From Bordetella parapertussis (GTDB lineage Bacteria > Pseudomonadota > Gammaproteobacteria > Burkholderiales > Burkholderiaceae_C): 31,867 nucleotides of DNA. The stretch lies in assembly GCA_945901125.1 (NCBI GenBank), contig CAMDKD010000033.1, forward strand, positions 1-31,867. Direction: 5' to 3'. Position 1 is the stretch's first letter; every line of letters starts with the position of its first letter. Position numbers and translations under genes: made by a program. The notes beneath the pieces were generated by a model. The model did not search any database. It was not told the origin of the DNA and was given only the letters and a program-made list of their open reading frames with translations. This document shows positions 7,663 to 15,658 of the stretch, in pieces.

Positions 7663-8954
7663 ACATACTGATTCAACACGGACACGTCATCGACCCGGCC
7701 AGCGGCTTTAGCCAGTTGGCGGATGTTGCCGTACAAAAAGGCCATGTACTGGCTATCGGCCAAATTCCTGCAGACTTCAAAGCGGATCAAACCATTGACG
7801 CCACCGATTGCATAGTGATCCCCGGCTTGGTCGATGCCTGTGCCCGTTTGGGAGAGCCGGGCCACGAACACGAAGGCATGCTCGAGACTGAATTGGCCGC
7901 TGCGGTGGCAGGCGGCGTGACCAGCGTGGTCTGTCCGCCGGACACGCAACCGGTGTTGGACGAACCCGGGCTGGTTGAGATGCTGCAATTTCGCGCCGCG
8001 CGTTTGCATTTGTCGCGCGTGTTTCCCCTGGGCGCGCTCACGCGGGGGCTTGCCGGTGAAAGCCTCACGCCCATGGCCGAGTTGACGCTGGCCGGTTGCA
8101 TAGGTTTTTCTCAAGCCGAACACGGCATGACGCAAACCCAGACTTTGCAACGCGCCATGCAATACGCCGCCACTTACGGCTACGTCGTCTGGCTCAGAGC
8201 GCAAGACGTGCATCTGGGCAAAGGCGTGGCCGCCAGCGGACCGCTGGCCACGCGACTGGGTTTGAGCGGTGTGCCGGTGGCGGCAGAAACCATTGCTTTG
8301 CACACCATCATCGATGTCATGCGCAGCACCGGCGCTCGCTTGCACGTGTGTCGCTTGTCCAGTGCGGCCGGTGTGGAACTGGTGCGCCAGGCCAAGGCTG
8401 AAGGCTTGGCGATCAGCGCGGACGTCAGCATCCACAACCTGCATTTCACCGACAACGATGTCGGCTATTTCGATACGCGCGCGCGCTTGACGCCGCCTTT
8501 GCGCCAGCAGCGCGACCGCGAGGCGCTGCGTCAAGGGCTGGCAGACGGCACCATAGACGTACTGGTGTCAGACCACACACCGGTAGAAGGAGACGCCAAA
8601 GATTTGCCGTTTGCTCAGGCCGAGCCCGGTGCCACGGCGCTGGAATTGTTGCTCAGTGCCAGTTTGAAATGGGCCGATCAAAGCCATGTGAGCCTGATGC
8701 GTGCTTTGCAAGTGGTCACCAGTGCACCGGCGGCTTTGCTGGGTGCGGCTGGTCAGGGATTGGGGCAATTGACGGTTGGCGCACCGGCAGATATTTGTAT
8801 TTACAAACCCTCAGAGCAATGGCAAGTTGAGCCTTCAAGCTTGCACAGCCAGAGCAAACACACGCCGTTTGCTTTCGACATGAACGGCAGTCTCATGCCC
8901 GGCAAAGTGCAAGCCACCTTGGTGGCAGGCAGAGTGGCTTTCGAGTTGAATTAA
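7659..8954 (+). CDS. pyrX: Dihydroorotase-like non-catalytic subunit (PyrC'/PyrX type)
   Basis: A 431-residue amidohydrolase-fold protein that overlaps pyrB by ATGA. Active dihydroorotases carry D-x-H-x-H-x-R-E-P-G after strand 1. Here the aligned segment is VDACARLGEPG (residues 58-68), so both metal-binding histidines are replaced (positions 61 Cys and 63 Arg) and the substrate arginine at 65 is Gly. Downstream, SIHNLHFTD and the Asp of VSDHTPVEGD persist. Replacement of the HxH pair matches the inactive PyrC' proteins of Pseudomonas, which are needed to assemble the PyrB dodecamer. I therefore infer a structural role. A true dihydroorotase must be encoded elsewhere. The C-terminal composite-domain motif AGRVAFELN is intact. 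Confidence 0.88.
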   Translation: MNILIQHGHVIDPASGFSQLADVAVQKGHVLAIGQIPADFKADQTIDATDCIVIPGLVDACARLGEPGHEHEGMLETELAAAVAGGVTSVVCPPDTQPVLDEPGLVEMLQFRAARLHLSRVFPLGALTRGLAGESLTPMAELTLAGCIGFSQAEHGMTQTQTLQRAMQYAATYGYVVWLRAQDVHLGKGVAASGPLATRLGLSGVPVAAETIALHTIIDVMRSTGARLHVCRLSSAAGVELVRQAKAEGLAISADVSIHNLHFTDNDVGYFDTRARLTPPLRQQRDREALRQGLADGTIDVLVSDHTPVEGDAKDLPFAQAEPGATALELLLSASLKWADQSHVSLMRALQVVTSAPAALLGAAGQGLGQLTVGAPADICIYKPSEQWQVEPSSLHSQSKHTPFAFDMNGSLMPGKVQATLVAGRVAFELN

Positions 8955-8960
8955 ATTCAA

Positions 8961-10247
8961 TTAAAGCAGCGAATCAGCCCAGATGTTTTGCGCCCAATTC
9001 CATGCATAGGTACCTTCCAGCGAATTCGCTTCACTGGACAAACCGCCGGAGCCTGCAACGGTTTTGTAGGTTTTTTCTTCAGCGTTGTACTGATGCACCG
9101 AGGCCACGTGCACCACCAATTTGTCGTTGACATAGCTGTAGCAGGTGTTGGTCAGAAACGGTGTGTCATTGATATCCAGGCCGGATAACTGCGCCACGAT
9201 GGCAGACGCCGCCACCTTGGCGTGCGAGTTGGCCATGTGCGCTGACTTGGGCATGGCCGGTGCAGCCAGTATGGCATCGCCGAGGATATGAATATCTTTG
9301 GCAGCGATAGATTCAAAGGTTTTGTAGTGAATACCGCACCAGCGGTTGTTGGCGGTGGCCAAACCGGTTTGAACAGCAATTGAGCCTGCGCGCATGGCGG
9401 GCAGCACATTCAGCACATCGGCTTTCACAGGCTCTTGAATATCAAAGCGTATGCTGCTGTTTTCAGTGTCTACCGCAGTCACCTTGTGGTTAGGCCGGTA
9501 CTCGATGATGTCTTTGTAGTTGTCGGTCCAGAATTTTTTGAACAAACCTGCTTTGGAAGTGATGTCCGGGTTGGCATCCAATATCAACACCTTGGATTTG
9601 GGCTTGGCCTGCTTAAAGTAATGCGCCACTTGGCTCGCGCGCTCGTACGGCCCCGGGGGGCAACGGTATGGCGCTTCAGGCACGGTCAAGGCGTAAACGC
9701 CGCCGTCCGGCATGGCTTCGAGTTGTTTGCGCAGCGCCAAGGTTTCCGAACCGGCCTTCCAAGCTTGCAGAATTTGACCGTTGGCATTGGCTTCGCGCAA
9801 GCCTTCTATGGTGTCAAACATCATGTCGACACCGGGCGACAACACCAGTTTGTCATAGCCAATATTGGGGCCATTGAGCAATCTGAGCGATTTTTTCTGC
9901 ACATCGATATCTATAACCTTGTCCCGCACCAGCGTGATGCCGTGTCGGGTCATTAGGGTGTCGTAAGGTGTGGTCATGTCGGCCAGCGTCTTGCTGCCGC
10001 CTATCACCAGGTTAGACATGGGGCAGGAAATAAAACTGGTGTTGGGTTCAACCAGCAACACGCTGATTTTGTAGTTGGACAGCATACGTATGTATTTAGC
10101 GGAGGTGGCACCGCCGTAGCCGCCGCCTATGACTATCACTTGGGTTTTGGCAGGCAAACTGGCTGCCGCCGCCCACAGCGATTGCAGGGCCAGCGCTTGT
10201 GAGCCGCCAATGGCCAGTCCGGCTTGCAGCAGTTGTCTTCTTTTCAT
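8961..10247 (-). CDS. fccB: Flavocytochrome c sulfide dehydrogenase flavoprotein subunit (FccB/SoxF type)
   Basis: A 428-residue FAD protein with a Tat-like leader (MKRRQLLQAGLAIGG) and the dinucleotide fold VIVIGGGYGGATSAKYIRML right after it, so it is exported. Cys75 in FISCPMSNLVIGG sits where FccB carries the covalently bound FAD. Cys196 (YRCPPGPYERAS) and Cys369 (NTCYSYV) match the redox-active disulfide pair that reacts with sulfide. The C-terminal FCSD-type flavin-binding domain ends near AWNWAQNIWADSLL. Electrons from sulfide would pass to the cytochrome encoded 9 bases upstream (FccA-like). It is convergent with pyrX, 6 bases apart. The family call is firm; the true substrate (sulfide or another reduced sulfur species) is inferred. 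Confidence 0.88.
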   Translation of the reverse strand: MKRRQLLQAGLAIGGSQALALQSLWAAAASLPAKTQVIVIGGGYGGATSAKYIRMLSNYKISVLLVEPNTSFISCPMSNLVIGGSKTLADMTTPYDTLMTRHGITLVRDKVIDIDVQKKSLRLLNGPNIGYDKLVLSPGVDMMFDTIEGLREANANGQILQAWKAGSETLALRKQLEAMPDGGVYALTVPEAPYRCPPGPYERASQVAHYFKQAKPKSKVLILDANPDITSKAGLFKKFWTDNYKDIIEYRPNHKVTAVDTENSSIRFDIQEPVKADVLNVLPAMRAGSIAVQTGLATANNRWCGIHYKTFESIAAKDIHILGDAILAAPAMPKSAHMANSHAKVAASAIVAQLSGLDINDTPFLTNTCYSYVNDKLVVHVASVHQYNAEEKTYKTVAGSGGLSSEANSLEGTYAWNWAQNIWADSLL

Positions 10248-10256
10248 GGTTGATCC

Positions 10257-10592
10257 TTAACGGGCTAGCGCTGCAAAATAATCGGCAATCGAAGTGATTT
10301 GAGCCTCGGTCAAACCCTTGGTGATCTGGTGCATGATGGTGGCGGGGCGACTGCCGTCTTTGAACGCGTGCATTTGCTGAACCATGTAATCGCGCGGCAA
10401 ACCGGCGATAGACGGCACGGCCGAGTCTTTGACCGTGCGGCCTTCGCTGCCGTGGCAGTTGGCGCACATGGCGGCGTTGGCACGCGCATGAAGGGATTTA
10501 GAGTCTGAGGATTTGTCTTGGGCGAAAGCCTGCAGGCTGAGTAAGCCAAGCAGCAGTCCGGCGAGCTTGAGAGTATGGAATCTGGAGTGCAT
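10257..10592 (-). CDS. Periplasmic class I cytochrome c (FccA-like)
   Basis: A 111-residue protein with a signal peptide (LAGLLLGLLSLQAFA, cleavage before QDKS) and one haem-binding motif C-A-N-C-H at residues 43-47. A Met in RPATIMHQITKG is the likely sixth haem ligand. The C-terminal helix ITSIADYFAALAR is typical of small c-type cytochromes. It is transcribed just before fccB with a 9-base gap, which identifies it as the probable electron-accepting cytochrome subunit of flavocytochrome c. Only a monohaem form is present. Upstream, between it and modE, lies an inverted repeat (10609-10644). Confidence 0.88.
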   Translation of the reverse strand: MHSRFHTLKLAGLLLGLLSLQAFAQDKSSDSKSLHARANAAMCANCHGSEGRTVKDSAVPSIAGLPRDYMVQQMHAFKDGSRPATIMHQITKGLTEAQITSIADYFAALAR

Positions 10593-10608
10593 AAAGTTCT
10601 CGCTGTGA

Positions 10609-10644
10609 TTTCTAAAGTGTTGTTGACTTTAACTCCTTTAGAAA
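10609..10644. promoter_or_regulatory. Inverted repeat upstream of the fccA-like gene
   Basis: TTTCTAAAG (10609-10617) and its exact complement CTTTAGAAA (10636-10644) are separated by 18 bases. They lie between the modE stop and the start of the cytochrome gene. A T-rich tail is absent, so it is a weak terminator candidate and could equally be an operator for the sulfide-dehydrogenase pair. No specific regulator can be named. Confidence 0.35.
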
Positions 10645-10646
10645 AT

Positions 10647-11411
10647 TTATACCAATGCCAAAACCAAGGATGAGTCTTCTAAATAAGCATAGACGGTTTC
10701 ACCGGTTTTGATCTGTTCGTCTTCGGCGAAACCAATCAGACTGATATGGGGCGCAATTTGCAGACTGATTTCAGTGGCCTTGGCGCGCGAGTGGCGCGTA
10801 ACTTTGCCTTGCGCCCTGTTGGTGCCCGGTTTCTCCAGCAAATGGCATGAAATGCGAACCGCCGTGGCTTTGCATAAAAGCATGATTTGCATGCCGGGCA
10901 CCAAGTCCAATAGTTGGGCACTTTCCTTGGTGATTTTGGCCACCCAAACCATGTCTTCACTGAGTTGCACTTTGACCCAAGCCAACGCGCCTACTGTTTT
11001 AACCGCCAAGACTTTGCCCATCAATTGGTTGCGCATGCTGGTACGAAGCGCCAACGCCATGGATGTTTGCGGTATGGTGTTCTTGGCGTTGGCGGGTGTC
11101 ATCTCCGCCAGCAGTTGCTTGCGCACGGTGCCCAACCGTTGGGCGGCGTCCAGCAGTTGAACACCGGCGGGTGTCAACCGCGCTCCGCCCCCGCCCGCAC
11201 CGCCCACTACTTTTTCAACCAAGGCCACACCGGACAAATTGCTCAAGGTATCAATCGCTTGCCAAGCGGCTTTGTAGCTGACACCTGCTTCTCTGGCAGC
11301 TTGTGAAATAGAGCCGACTTTGGCCAAACTGCGCAATATGAGCAAGCGCTTGTCCGTGATGGCATGACCCAGCGCATCAGACAGCGGCGTAGTGTTTTTT
11401 TTAAGGGGCAA
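10647..11411 (-). CDS. modE: ModE-type molybdate-responsive transcriptional regulator
   Basis: The 254 residues form the classic ModE layout. An N-terminal winged helix-turn-helix (residues about 18-85: LRSLAKVGSISQAAREAGVS, YKAAWQAIDTLSN, GGGGARLTPAGVQLL) is followed by two TOBE/MOP-type molybdate-binding domains (about 115-180: SMRNQLMGKVLAVKTVGALA; about 185-254: KATEISLQIAP, ETVYAYLEDSSLVLAL). On binding molybdate, ModE represses transport genes in E. coli. The gene is divergent from the porin-modABC cluster across a 112-base region that holds a strong palindrome (11437-11463), its probable operator, so autoregulation is also likely. fccA and fccB follow on the same strand, which may link sulfur oxidation to this promoter. 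Confidence 0.92.
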   Translation of the reverse strand: MPLKKNTTPLSDALGHAITDKRLLILRSLAKVGSISQAAREAGVSYKAAWQAIDTLSNLSGVALVEKVVGGAGGGGARLTPAGVQLLDAAQRLGTVRKQLLAEMTPANAKNTIPQTSMALALRTSMRNQLMGKVLAVKTVGALAWVKVQLSEDMVWVAKITKESAQLLDLVPGMQIMLLCKATAVRISCHLLEKPGTNRAQGKVTRHSRAKATEISLQIAPHISLIGFAEDEQIKTGETVYAYLEDSSLVLALV

Positions 11412-11436
11412 GGCTTGACTCCGGGGGTGTGATACA

Positions 11437-11463
11437 TTCGCTATTCTAAAAAAGAATAGCGAA
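11437..11463. promoter_or_regulatory. Perfect palindrome, probable ModE operator
   Basis: TTCGCTATTCT (11437-11447), spacer AAAAA, then AGAATAGCGAA (11453-11463): an 11-bp perfect inverted repeat of a size and position suited to a dimeric regulator. It lies 26 bases upstream of modE and about 60 bases upstream of the porin. The CGCTAT arms resemble known ModE-type sites (CGTTAT / CGCTATAT), from general knowledge. Binding is inferred. Confidence 0.6.
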
Positions 11464-11523
11464 AACGCTTTGAGAAAAAGTCTTAGTCAATGTATGTCAA
11501 TGTCATGAAGGAAGTCAGTCGAA

Positions 11524-13011
11524 ATGAAATCACTCACTGATTCACACCGCTTGTTGCCGGTTAGCGCCCTGATTCTAGGTCTGATCTTCAGCAACCGGTT
11601 ATGGGCAGCAGATGAGGCAGATCTTCAGCAAGTTATAGAGTATGTGAAAAAACAGGACAAGCAAGGCAGCGTCAAAACCAATGGTTTGGGTCTGGTATCT
11701 GCAGACGGCGAAAACAGCATCAACCTGACAGGTCTTGTCCATTTCGATGCGCGTGCGGTTCAGTCCGGACTGCCCCATTTAAGTGACAAAGACAGCGCTT
11801 CTGTTGCGGATACGTTTGAATTCAGACGCGCGAGGTTGGGCGTGAACGGCACCATGTACGCCCATATCGACTACGAATTGATATTGAATGCAACCGGCAC
11901 AGACACCAATGTGCTGGATACCGGTTTTTTGAATTTCAATGCCAACAAGCAAGCGCAAATACGGGTGGGACGGTTTCGACAGCCGTATTCACTTGAGGCT
12001 ATGACCAAAGATGCCAGCATTGATTTTCTGGAACGATCGTATGGCGATCAATTGGGGCCGAATAAATTATTGGGCGCCATGGTCTGGGGCGAACCCGTAC
12101 CAGGCATGACCTACGGCTTGTCGCTGGCGCAGGCAGGCTTTAACGAGGTGACCAACTCTGACCAAATAGGTGGACTCGGAACCGGCCGCATCACCATGAA
12201 CCTAGGTGAACTCAGCGGCATGAAATCACAAGTGTTGCACTTAGGTGTCGGCACTCACCGTGGCAAGTACGAGATCACACCAACGACCAGTTTGGATACG
12301 GGGTCGTCTGCTTCCACCACCACGCGAGCCACGTTGCTGACATACCGAACCGAATCGCGCGGCCTGTCCAATGCCTACCGGGTTCAACTCACCGGTGAAT
12401 CGCTGTCGACGGCGGCTTATGGCGGCTCTGCCAATGATGTGGCCAGCGTCAGCAAAAATTTGAACAACCTTGAGTTTGCATACGCCAACGGTTCCTTCAA
12501 GTACCAAAGCGAATATTCCAAAATGAGTTTGAGCGCGAGCTCACCCACGACCGCCAGTTTGAGCGCATACAACACCTTGAATGTCAGCACATCAGCCTAC
12601 TACCATGAGTTGGTCTACAACATCACCGGCGAGCAATGGACTGACGCCTACAAGGGCGGGGCATTCATTGGCGTCAAGCCTTTGTCTAACTATCGCTTTG
12701 GTCACGGCGGCACCGGCGCTTGGCAAGTAGCTGTCAGGTATTCTCGCTACACGGCCAACTACCCGGGAATAGGAACCAGCGCAGGCGGCACCACAGGGAC
12801 TTTGATTTCAACCGGTGGCCGGGCAGAGAATGCCGAATCAGCCCATACAGCGACCTATGGATTGAACTGGTTAATCAACCCGAGTACCGCTGTGAAATTG
12901 AACTATGCCATGACGCACTTTGACCGGTCTGTGTATATTTTAAGTACCACCAATACCAGTACCACCACGGTTGAGAATGTCATTTCTTTGCGCACTCAAA
13001 TCAATTTTTAA
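11524..13011 (+). CDS. Phosphate-selective (OprP/OprO) type outer-membrane porin
   Basis: A 495-residue protein with a leader (SALILGLIFSNRLWA, cleaved before ADEAD), then a short coiled segment (ADLQQVIEYVKKQDKQG) and a 16-strand-style barrel rich in alternating residues. Family landmarks are FEFRRARLGVNGTMYAHIDYEL, VGRFRQPYSLE, LERSYGDQLGPNK and the C-terminal VENVISLRTQINF ending in Phe. The OprP family includes porins selective for phosphate, pyrophosphate and other anions. Here it opens the modABC operon and is preceded by the probable ModE site. I infer that it passes molybdate or a related oxyanion across the outer membrane. Selectivity itself cannot be read from the sequence. Confidence 0.82.
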   Translation: MKSLTDSHRLLPVSALILGLIFSNRLWAADEADLQQVIEYVKKQDKQGSVKTNGLGLVSADGENSINLTGLVHFDARAVQSGLPHLSDKDSASVADTFEFRRARLGVNGTMYAHIDYELILNATGTDTNVLDTGFLNFNANKQAQIRVGRFRQPYSLEAMTKDASIDFLERSYGDQLGPNKLLGAMVWGEPVPGMTYGLSLAQAGFNEVTNSDQIGGLGTGRITMNLGELSGMKSQVLHLGVGTHRGKYEITPTTSLDTGSSASTTTRATLLTYRTESRGLSNAYRVQLTGESLSTAAYGGSANDVASVSKNLNNLEFAYANGSFKYQSEYSKMSLSASSPTTASLSAYNTLNVSTSAYYHELVYNITGEQWTDAYKGGAFIGVKPLSNYRFGHGGTGAWQVAVRYSRYTANYPGIGTSAGGTTGTLISTGGRAENAESAHTATYGLNWLINPSTAVKLNYAMTHFDRSVYILSTTNTSTTTVENVISLRTQINF

Positions 13012-13026
13012 TCTAGTCAAATAACC

Positions 13027-13803
13027 ATGATGAAAAAGTATTTCTTTGTTTGGATTTTTTCAGTGATGCTGGGTTTGACACCGATGGCTCATGCGCAAAA
13101 CGCCGCCGTGGTGCGCGTGGCAGCAGCGTCTGATTTGAAATTTGCTTTGGAAGAATTGTCTGCCCGGTATGAAAAGCAAACCGGTCAAAAGATCACGCTG
13201 GTGTTTGGCTCCTCCGGACAATTCACCACGCAAATACTGCAAGGCGCGCCATTTCAGATATTCATGTCGGCCGATGAAAATTTTGTTTACAAACTCTCGG
13301 ATGCAGGCAAGACCGCAGATCGTGGCAAGTTGTATGCGATCGGCCGCATAGGCATCTTTACGCCCAACGGATCGCCACTCAAAGCCGACGGCAGTTTGAA
13401 AGACTTGGCTGCCAGCTTGCAAGACGGACGCTTACAAAAACTGGCCATAGCCAACCCCGAGCACGCGCCCTATGGTGAACGCGCCAAACAGGTGTTGCAA
13501 AACGCCGGATTGTGGAGCGCAGTGCAAAGTAAATTGATTTTGGGCGAAAACATTTCGCAGGCAGCGCAATTCACATTGTCGGGGTCAGCGCAAGCCGGCA
13601 TCATTGCACAGTCTTTGGCCGTGGCACCTGCGTTCGCAGACAAAGGGCGATTTGATTTGATTGATGCAACAAACCACCAGCCCTTGATTCAGCGCATGGT
13701 GTTGATCAAACCCGTGTCGGCTGCCGCACAGATGTTTTACGATTACCTAGGCAGTGCACCGGCGCAGGTGGTGCTGTCACGGTATGGCTTTGCCATGCCT
13801 TGA
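13027..13803 (+). CDS. modA: Molybdate ABC transporter substrate-binding protein
   Basis: A periplasmic binding protein of 258 residues with a 23-residue signal peptide ending AHA-QNAA. The sequence shows the ModA pattern VRVAAASDLKFALEELSARYEKQTG, VFGSSGQFTTQI, FQIFMSADENFVYKL and NPEHAPYGERAKQVLQNAGL. The AASDL, GSSG and NPxxAPYG segments line the molybdate pocket in the family. It starts 15 bases after the porin stop and is followed by modB and modC, so one transcript is likely. Molybdate versus tungstate preference cannot be resolved. Confidence 0.94.
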   Translation: MMKKYFFVWIFSVMLGLTPMAHAQNAAVVRVAAASDLKFALEELSARYEKQTGQKITLVFGSSGQFTTQILQGAPFQIFMSADENFVYKLSDAGKTADRGKLYAIGRIGIFTPNGSPLKADGSLKDLAASLQDGRLQKLAIANPEHAPYGERAKQVLQNAGLWSAVQSKLILGENISQAAQFTLSGSAQAGIIAQSLAVAPAFADKGRFDLIDATNHQPLIQRMVLIKPVSAAAQMFYDYLGSAPAQVVLSRYGFAMP

Positions 13804-14482
13804 TCCACAGGAGAACATCATCGATTGGCAAGCGCTTTCACTGTCATTGCAACTCGCAGCGGTCACGCTGGCTTTGTTGTTGCCGCCCGGCATGCTGCTC
13901 GCGCGTTGGTTAGCCTATACCGAGTTCAAGGGCAAATACCTGATTGAGGCTTTGGTGGTGTTGCCCTTGGTGTTGCCTCCCACAGTGTTGGGCTATTACT
14001 TGTTGGTGTCATTCGGTGCGGCCTCGCCCTTGGGTCAGTGGTTGTCACAGCAAGGCATCAGTCTGGCGTTTCATTTCTCCGGCTTGGTTGTGGCCTCCGT
14101 GTTGTTCAATATTCCGTTTCTGGTGCAACCTATTCAGCGTGCCTTTGAAGCCATTCCCGCCAACTTGGGCGAAGCCGCAGCCGTCAGCGGTTTGAATGCA
14201 TGGCGCATTTTCTGGCGCATAGAACTGCCGCTGGCTTGGCCGGGTGTGTTGTCGGCCATGGTGTTGACCTTTGTGCATACGCTGGGTGAGTTCGGTGTGG
14301 TGCTGATGATGGGGGGCAGCATTCCCGGTGAAACCAGAACTATGGCTATTTCTATTTACGACCGTGTCCAGGCTTTTGATTTTGAATCCGCCGACCGCAT
14401 GGCTTTGCTGTTGTTGCTGTTGTCGCTGCTGGCTGTGGCTGCATCCTTTTTTGCCACGGCAAGGCTGGGCAGACGCAGATGA
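13784..14482 (+). CDS. modB: Molybdate ABC transporter permease (start codon uncertain)
   Basis: Inner-membrane permease with about five transmembrane segments. These include the amphipathic start SLQLAAVTLALLLPPGMLLARW, the LVVLPLVLPPTVLGYYLLV helix, and the EAA loop EAAAVSGLNAWRIFWRIELPLAWPGVL that docks ModC. The end ARLGRRR overlaps modC by ATGA. The start is unusual. A ribosome site CAGGAG (13808-13813) is followed by the in-frame codons ATC ATC GAT TGG, where homologues would usually have ATG. The nearest canonical in-frame start is ATG 13784, inside the modA end, and it has no good ribosome site. I give 13784 as the conservative start; initiation at ATC 13817 or 13820 is a real alternative. 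Confidence 0.85.
   Translation: MALPCLDPQENIIDWQALSLSLQLAAVTLALLLPPGMLLARWLAYTEFKGKYLIEALVVLPLVLPPTVLGYYLLVSFGAASPLGQWLSQQGISLAFHFSGLVVASVLFNIPFLVQPIQRAFEAIPANLGEAAAVSGLNAWRIFWRIELPLAWPGVLSAMVLTFVHTLGEFGVVLMMGGSIPGETRTMAISIYDRVQAFDFESADRMALLLLLLSLLAVAASFFATARLGRRR
13808..13813 (+). promoter_or_regulatory. Ribosome-binding site for modB pointing at an ATC codon
   Basis: CAGGAG lies 5 bases after the modA stop codon. The codons at the right distance are ATC (13817) and ATC (13820). No ATG, GTG or TTG occurs within 15 bases downstream in the modB frame. Either an ATC start, a recent substitution of the original ATG, or a base-call error could explain this. Confidence 0.5.
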
Positions 14483-15636
14483 ACACCGAACAAGCCATGG
14501 ACTTGCAAGTCGATATTTCCCAAACCAGCCCCATGCCTTTGCGCGGCAGTTTCAGCTGCGCACCGGGGCAGATGCTGGCGCTGGTCGGCCCGTCGGGCGC
14601 GGGTAAAACCTCCATGCTCAGGGTGTTGGCCGGGTTGTTGCATCCCGAGAATGCCAGAGTCAGTGTCGGCAGCGACATCTGGTGCAACACCGCGCAAGGC
14701 CTGCACATGCCGCCGCAGCAGCGACGCGTCGGGCTGGTGTTCCAAAACTATGCCTTGATGCCGCACATGAACGCGGTAGACAACGTGGCCTTGGCCATGT
14801 TGCACCTGCCAAGCGCGCAGCGTTTGCAGCAGGCGCGCGACTGGTTGCAGCGCATGGGCTTGACGCCCGATCAACAACAGCGTTTACCGGCTTTGTTGTC
14901 CGGCGGTCAACAGCAGCGCGTGGCACTGGCGCGTGCACTGGCGCGGCAACCGCGTCTCTTGTTAATGGATGAACCGTTTTCTGCGGTGGACCAAATGAGC
15001 CGTCGCAGTTTGTACGGTTTGATTGCCGACTTACGCCGCGATTTGCATATTCCTATCGTGCTGGTGACGCACGACTTGAACGAAGCCAGACAACTGGCGG
15101 ACAAGCTGGTGGTGATGGACGCAGGCGAGGTATTGCAAGAGGGCACACCGGCGCATATTTACCGCTCGCCGCGCAACGCGCGGGTAGCCGATCTGGTCGG
15201 TATACCGAATCGCTTTCACGGACGCTGGCTCGGCAACCGGGGGCCGCATGCTTTGCCTGAAGGCTTCGCCTGGCTGGAGTGGTTGCCGCAAGCTGAAGCC
15301 AAAAACGGGCTAGCGCTGGTGGTCAAGGACAAAGGTCGTTTGAAAACACAGGGACAACCCGTGACCTGGGTGATTCAAGGCGACGGTTTTCACGTCAACC
15401 CCTCATTGACAGACGATGCGACATCTGACAATCAGCGGCTTGTGTTGCACGCTCACGTCAGCGCCTTGCGCAGTCTTGGGGAGATTTCGCTGGCCTCATT
15501 GGCGTTGGATGAACCAGCGGGCACGCAGTTGCAATTGACGCTGTCAGGCACGCAACGTCACAACGTGCAAACCGGCCAGCAACTCACTGTCAGCATGGAC
15601 TGTCGCTGGATACACGTGATGCCGGTGCGCCGTTGA
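14479..15636 (+). CDS. modC: Molybdate ABC transporter ATP-binding protein
   Basis: A 385-residue ATPase. Walker A GPSGAGKT is at 37-44, with the Q-loop VFQNYALMPHM, signature LSGGQQQRVALARAL from 140, Walker B LLLMDEPFSAVD and the H-loop VLVTHDLNEA. The C-terminal part (about 290-380: HAHVSALRSLGEISLASL, LTLSGTQRHNVQTGQQL) is the TOBE/MOP domain that lets ModC sense cytoplasmic molybdate. ATG 14479 overlaps the modB stop; Met7 is an alternative start. It is the last gene of the porin-modABC operon. Confidence 0.94.
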   Translation: MNTEQAMDLQVDISQTSPMPLRGSFSCAPGQMLALVGPSGAGKTSMLRVLAGLLHPENARVSVGSDIWCNTAQGLHMPPQQRRVGLVFQNYALMPHMNAVDNVALAMLHLPSAQRLQQARDWLQRMGLTPDQQQRLPALLSGGQQQRVALARALARQPRLLLMDEPFSAVDQMSRRSLYGLIADLRRDLHIPIVLVTHDLNEARQLADKLVVMDAGEVLQEGTPAHIYRSPRNARVADLVGIPNRFHGRWLGNRGPHALPEGFAWLEWLPQAEAKNGLALVVKDKGRLKTQGQPVTWVIQGDGFHVNPSLTDDATSDNQRLVLHAHVSALRSLGEISLASLALDEPAGTQLQLTLSGTQRHNVQTGQQLTVSMDCRWIHVMPVRR

Positions 15637-15658
15637 ATGGCCTGTCAGCAGCCTTCGT

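Noticed and set aside
7356..8534. A 392-codon frame opposite pyrB and pyrX
   Set aside because: Composition is Gln/Arg/His-rich without domains, and both sense genes are certain.
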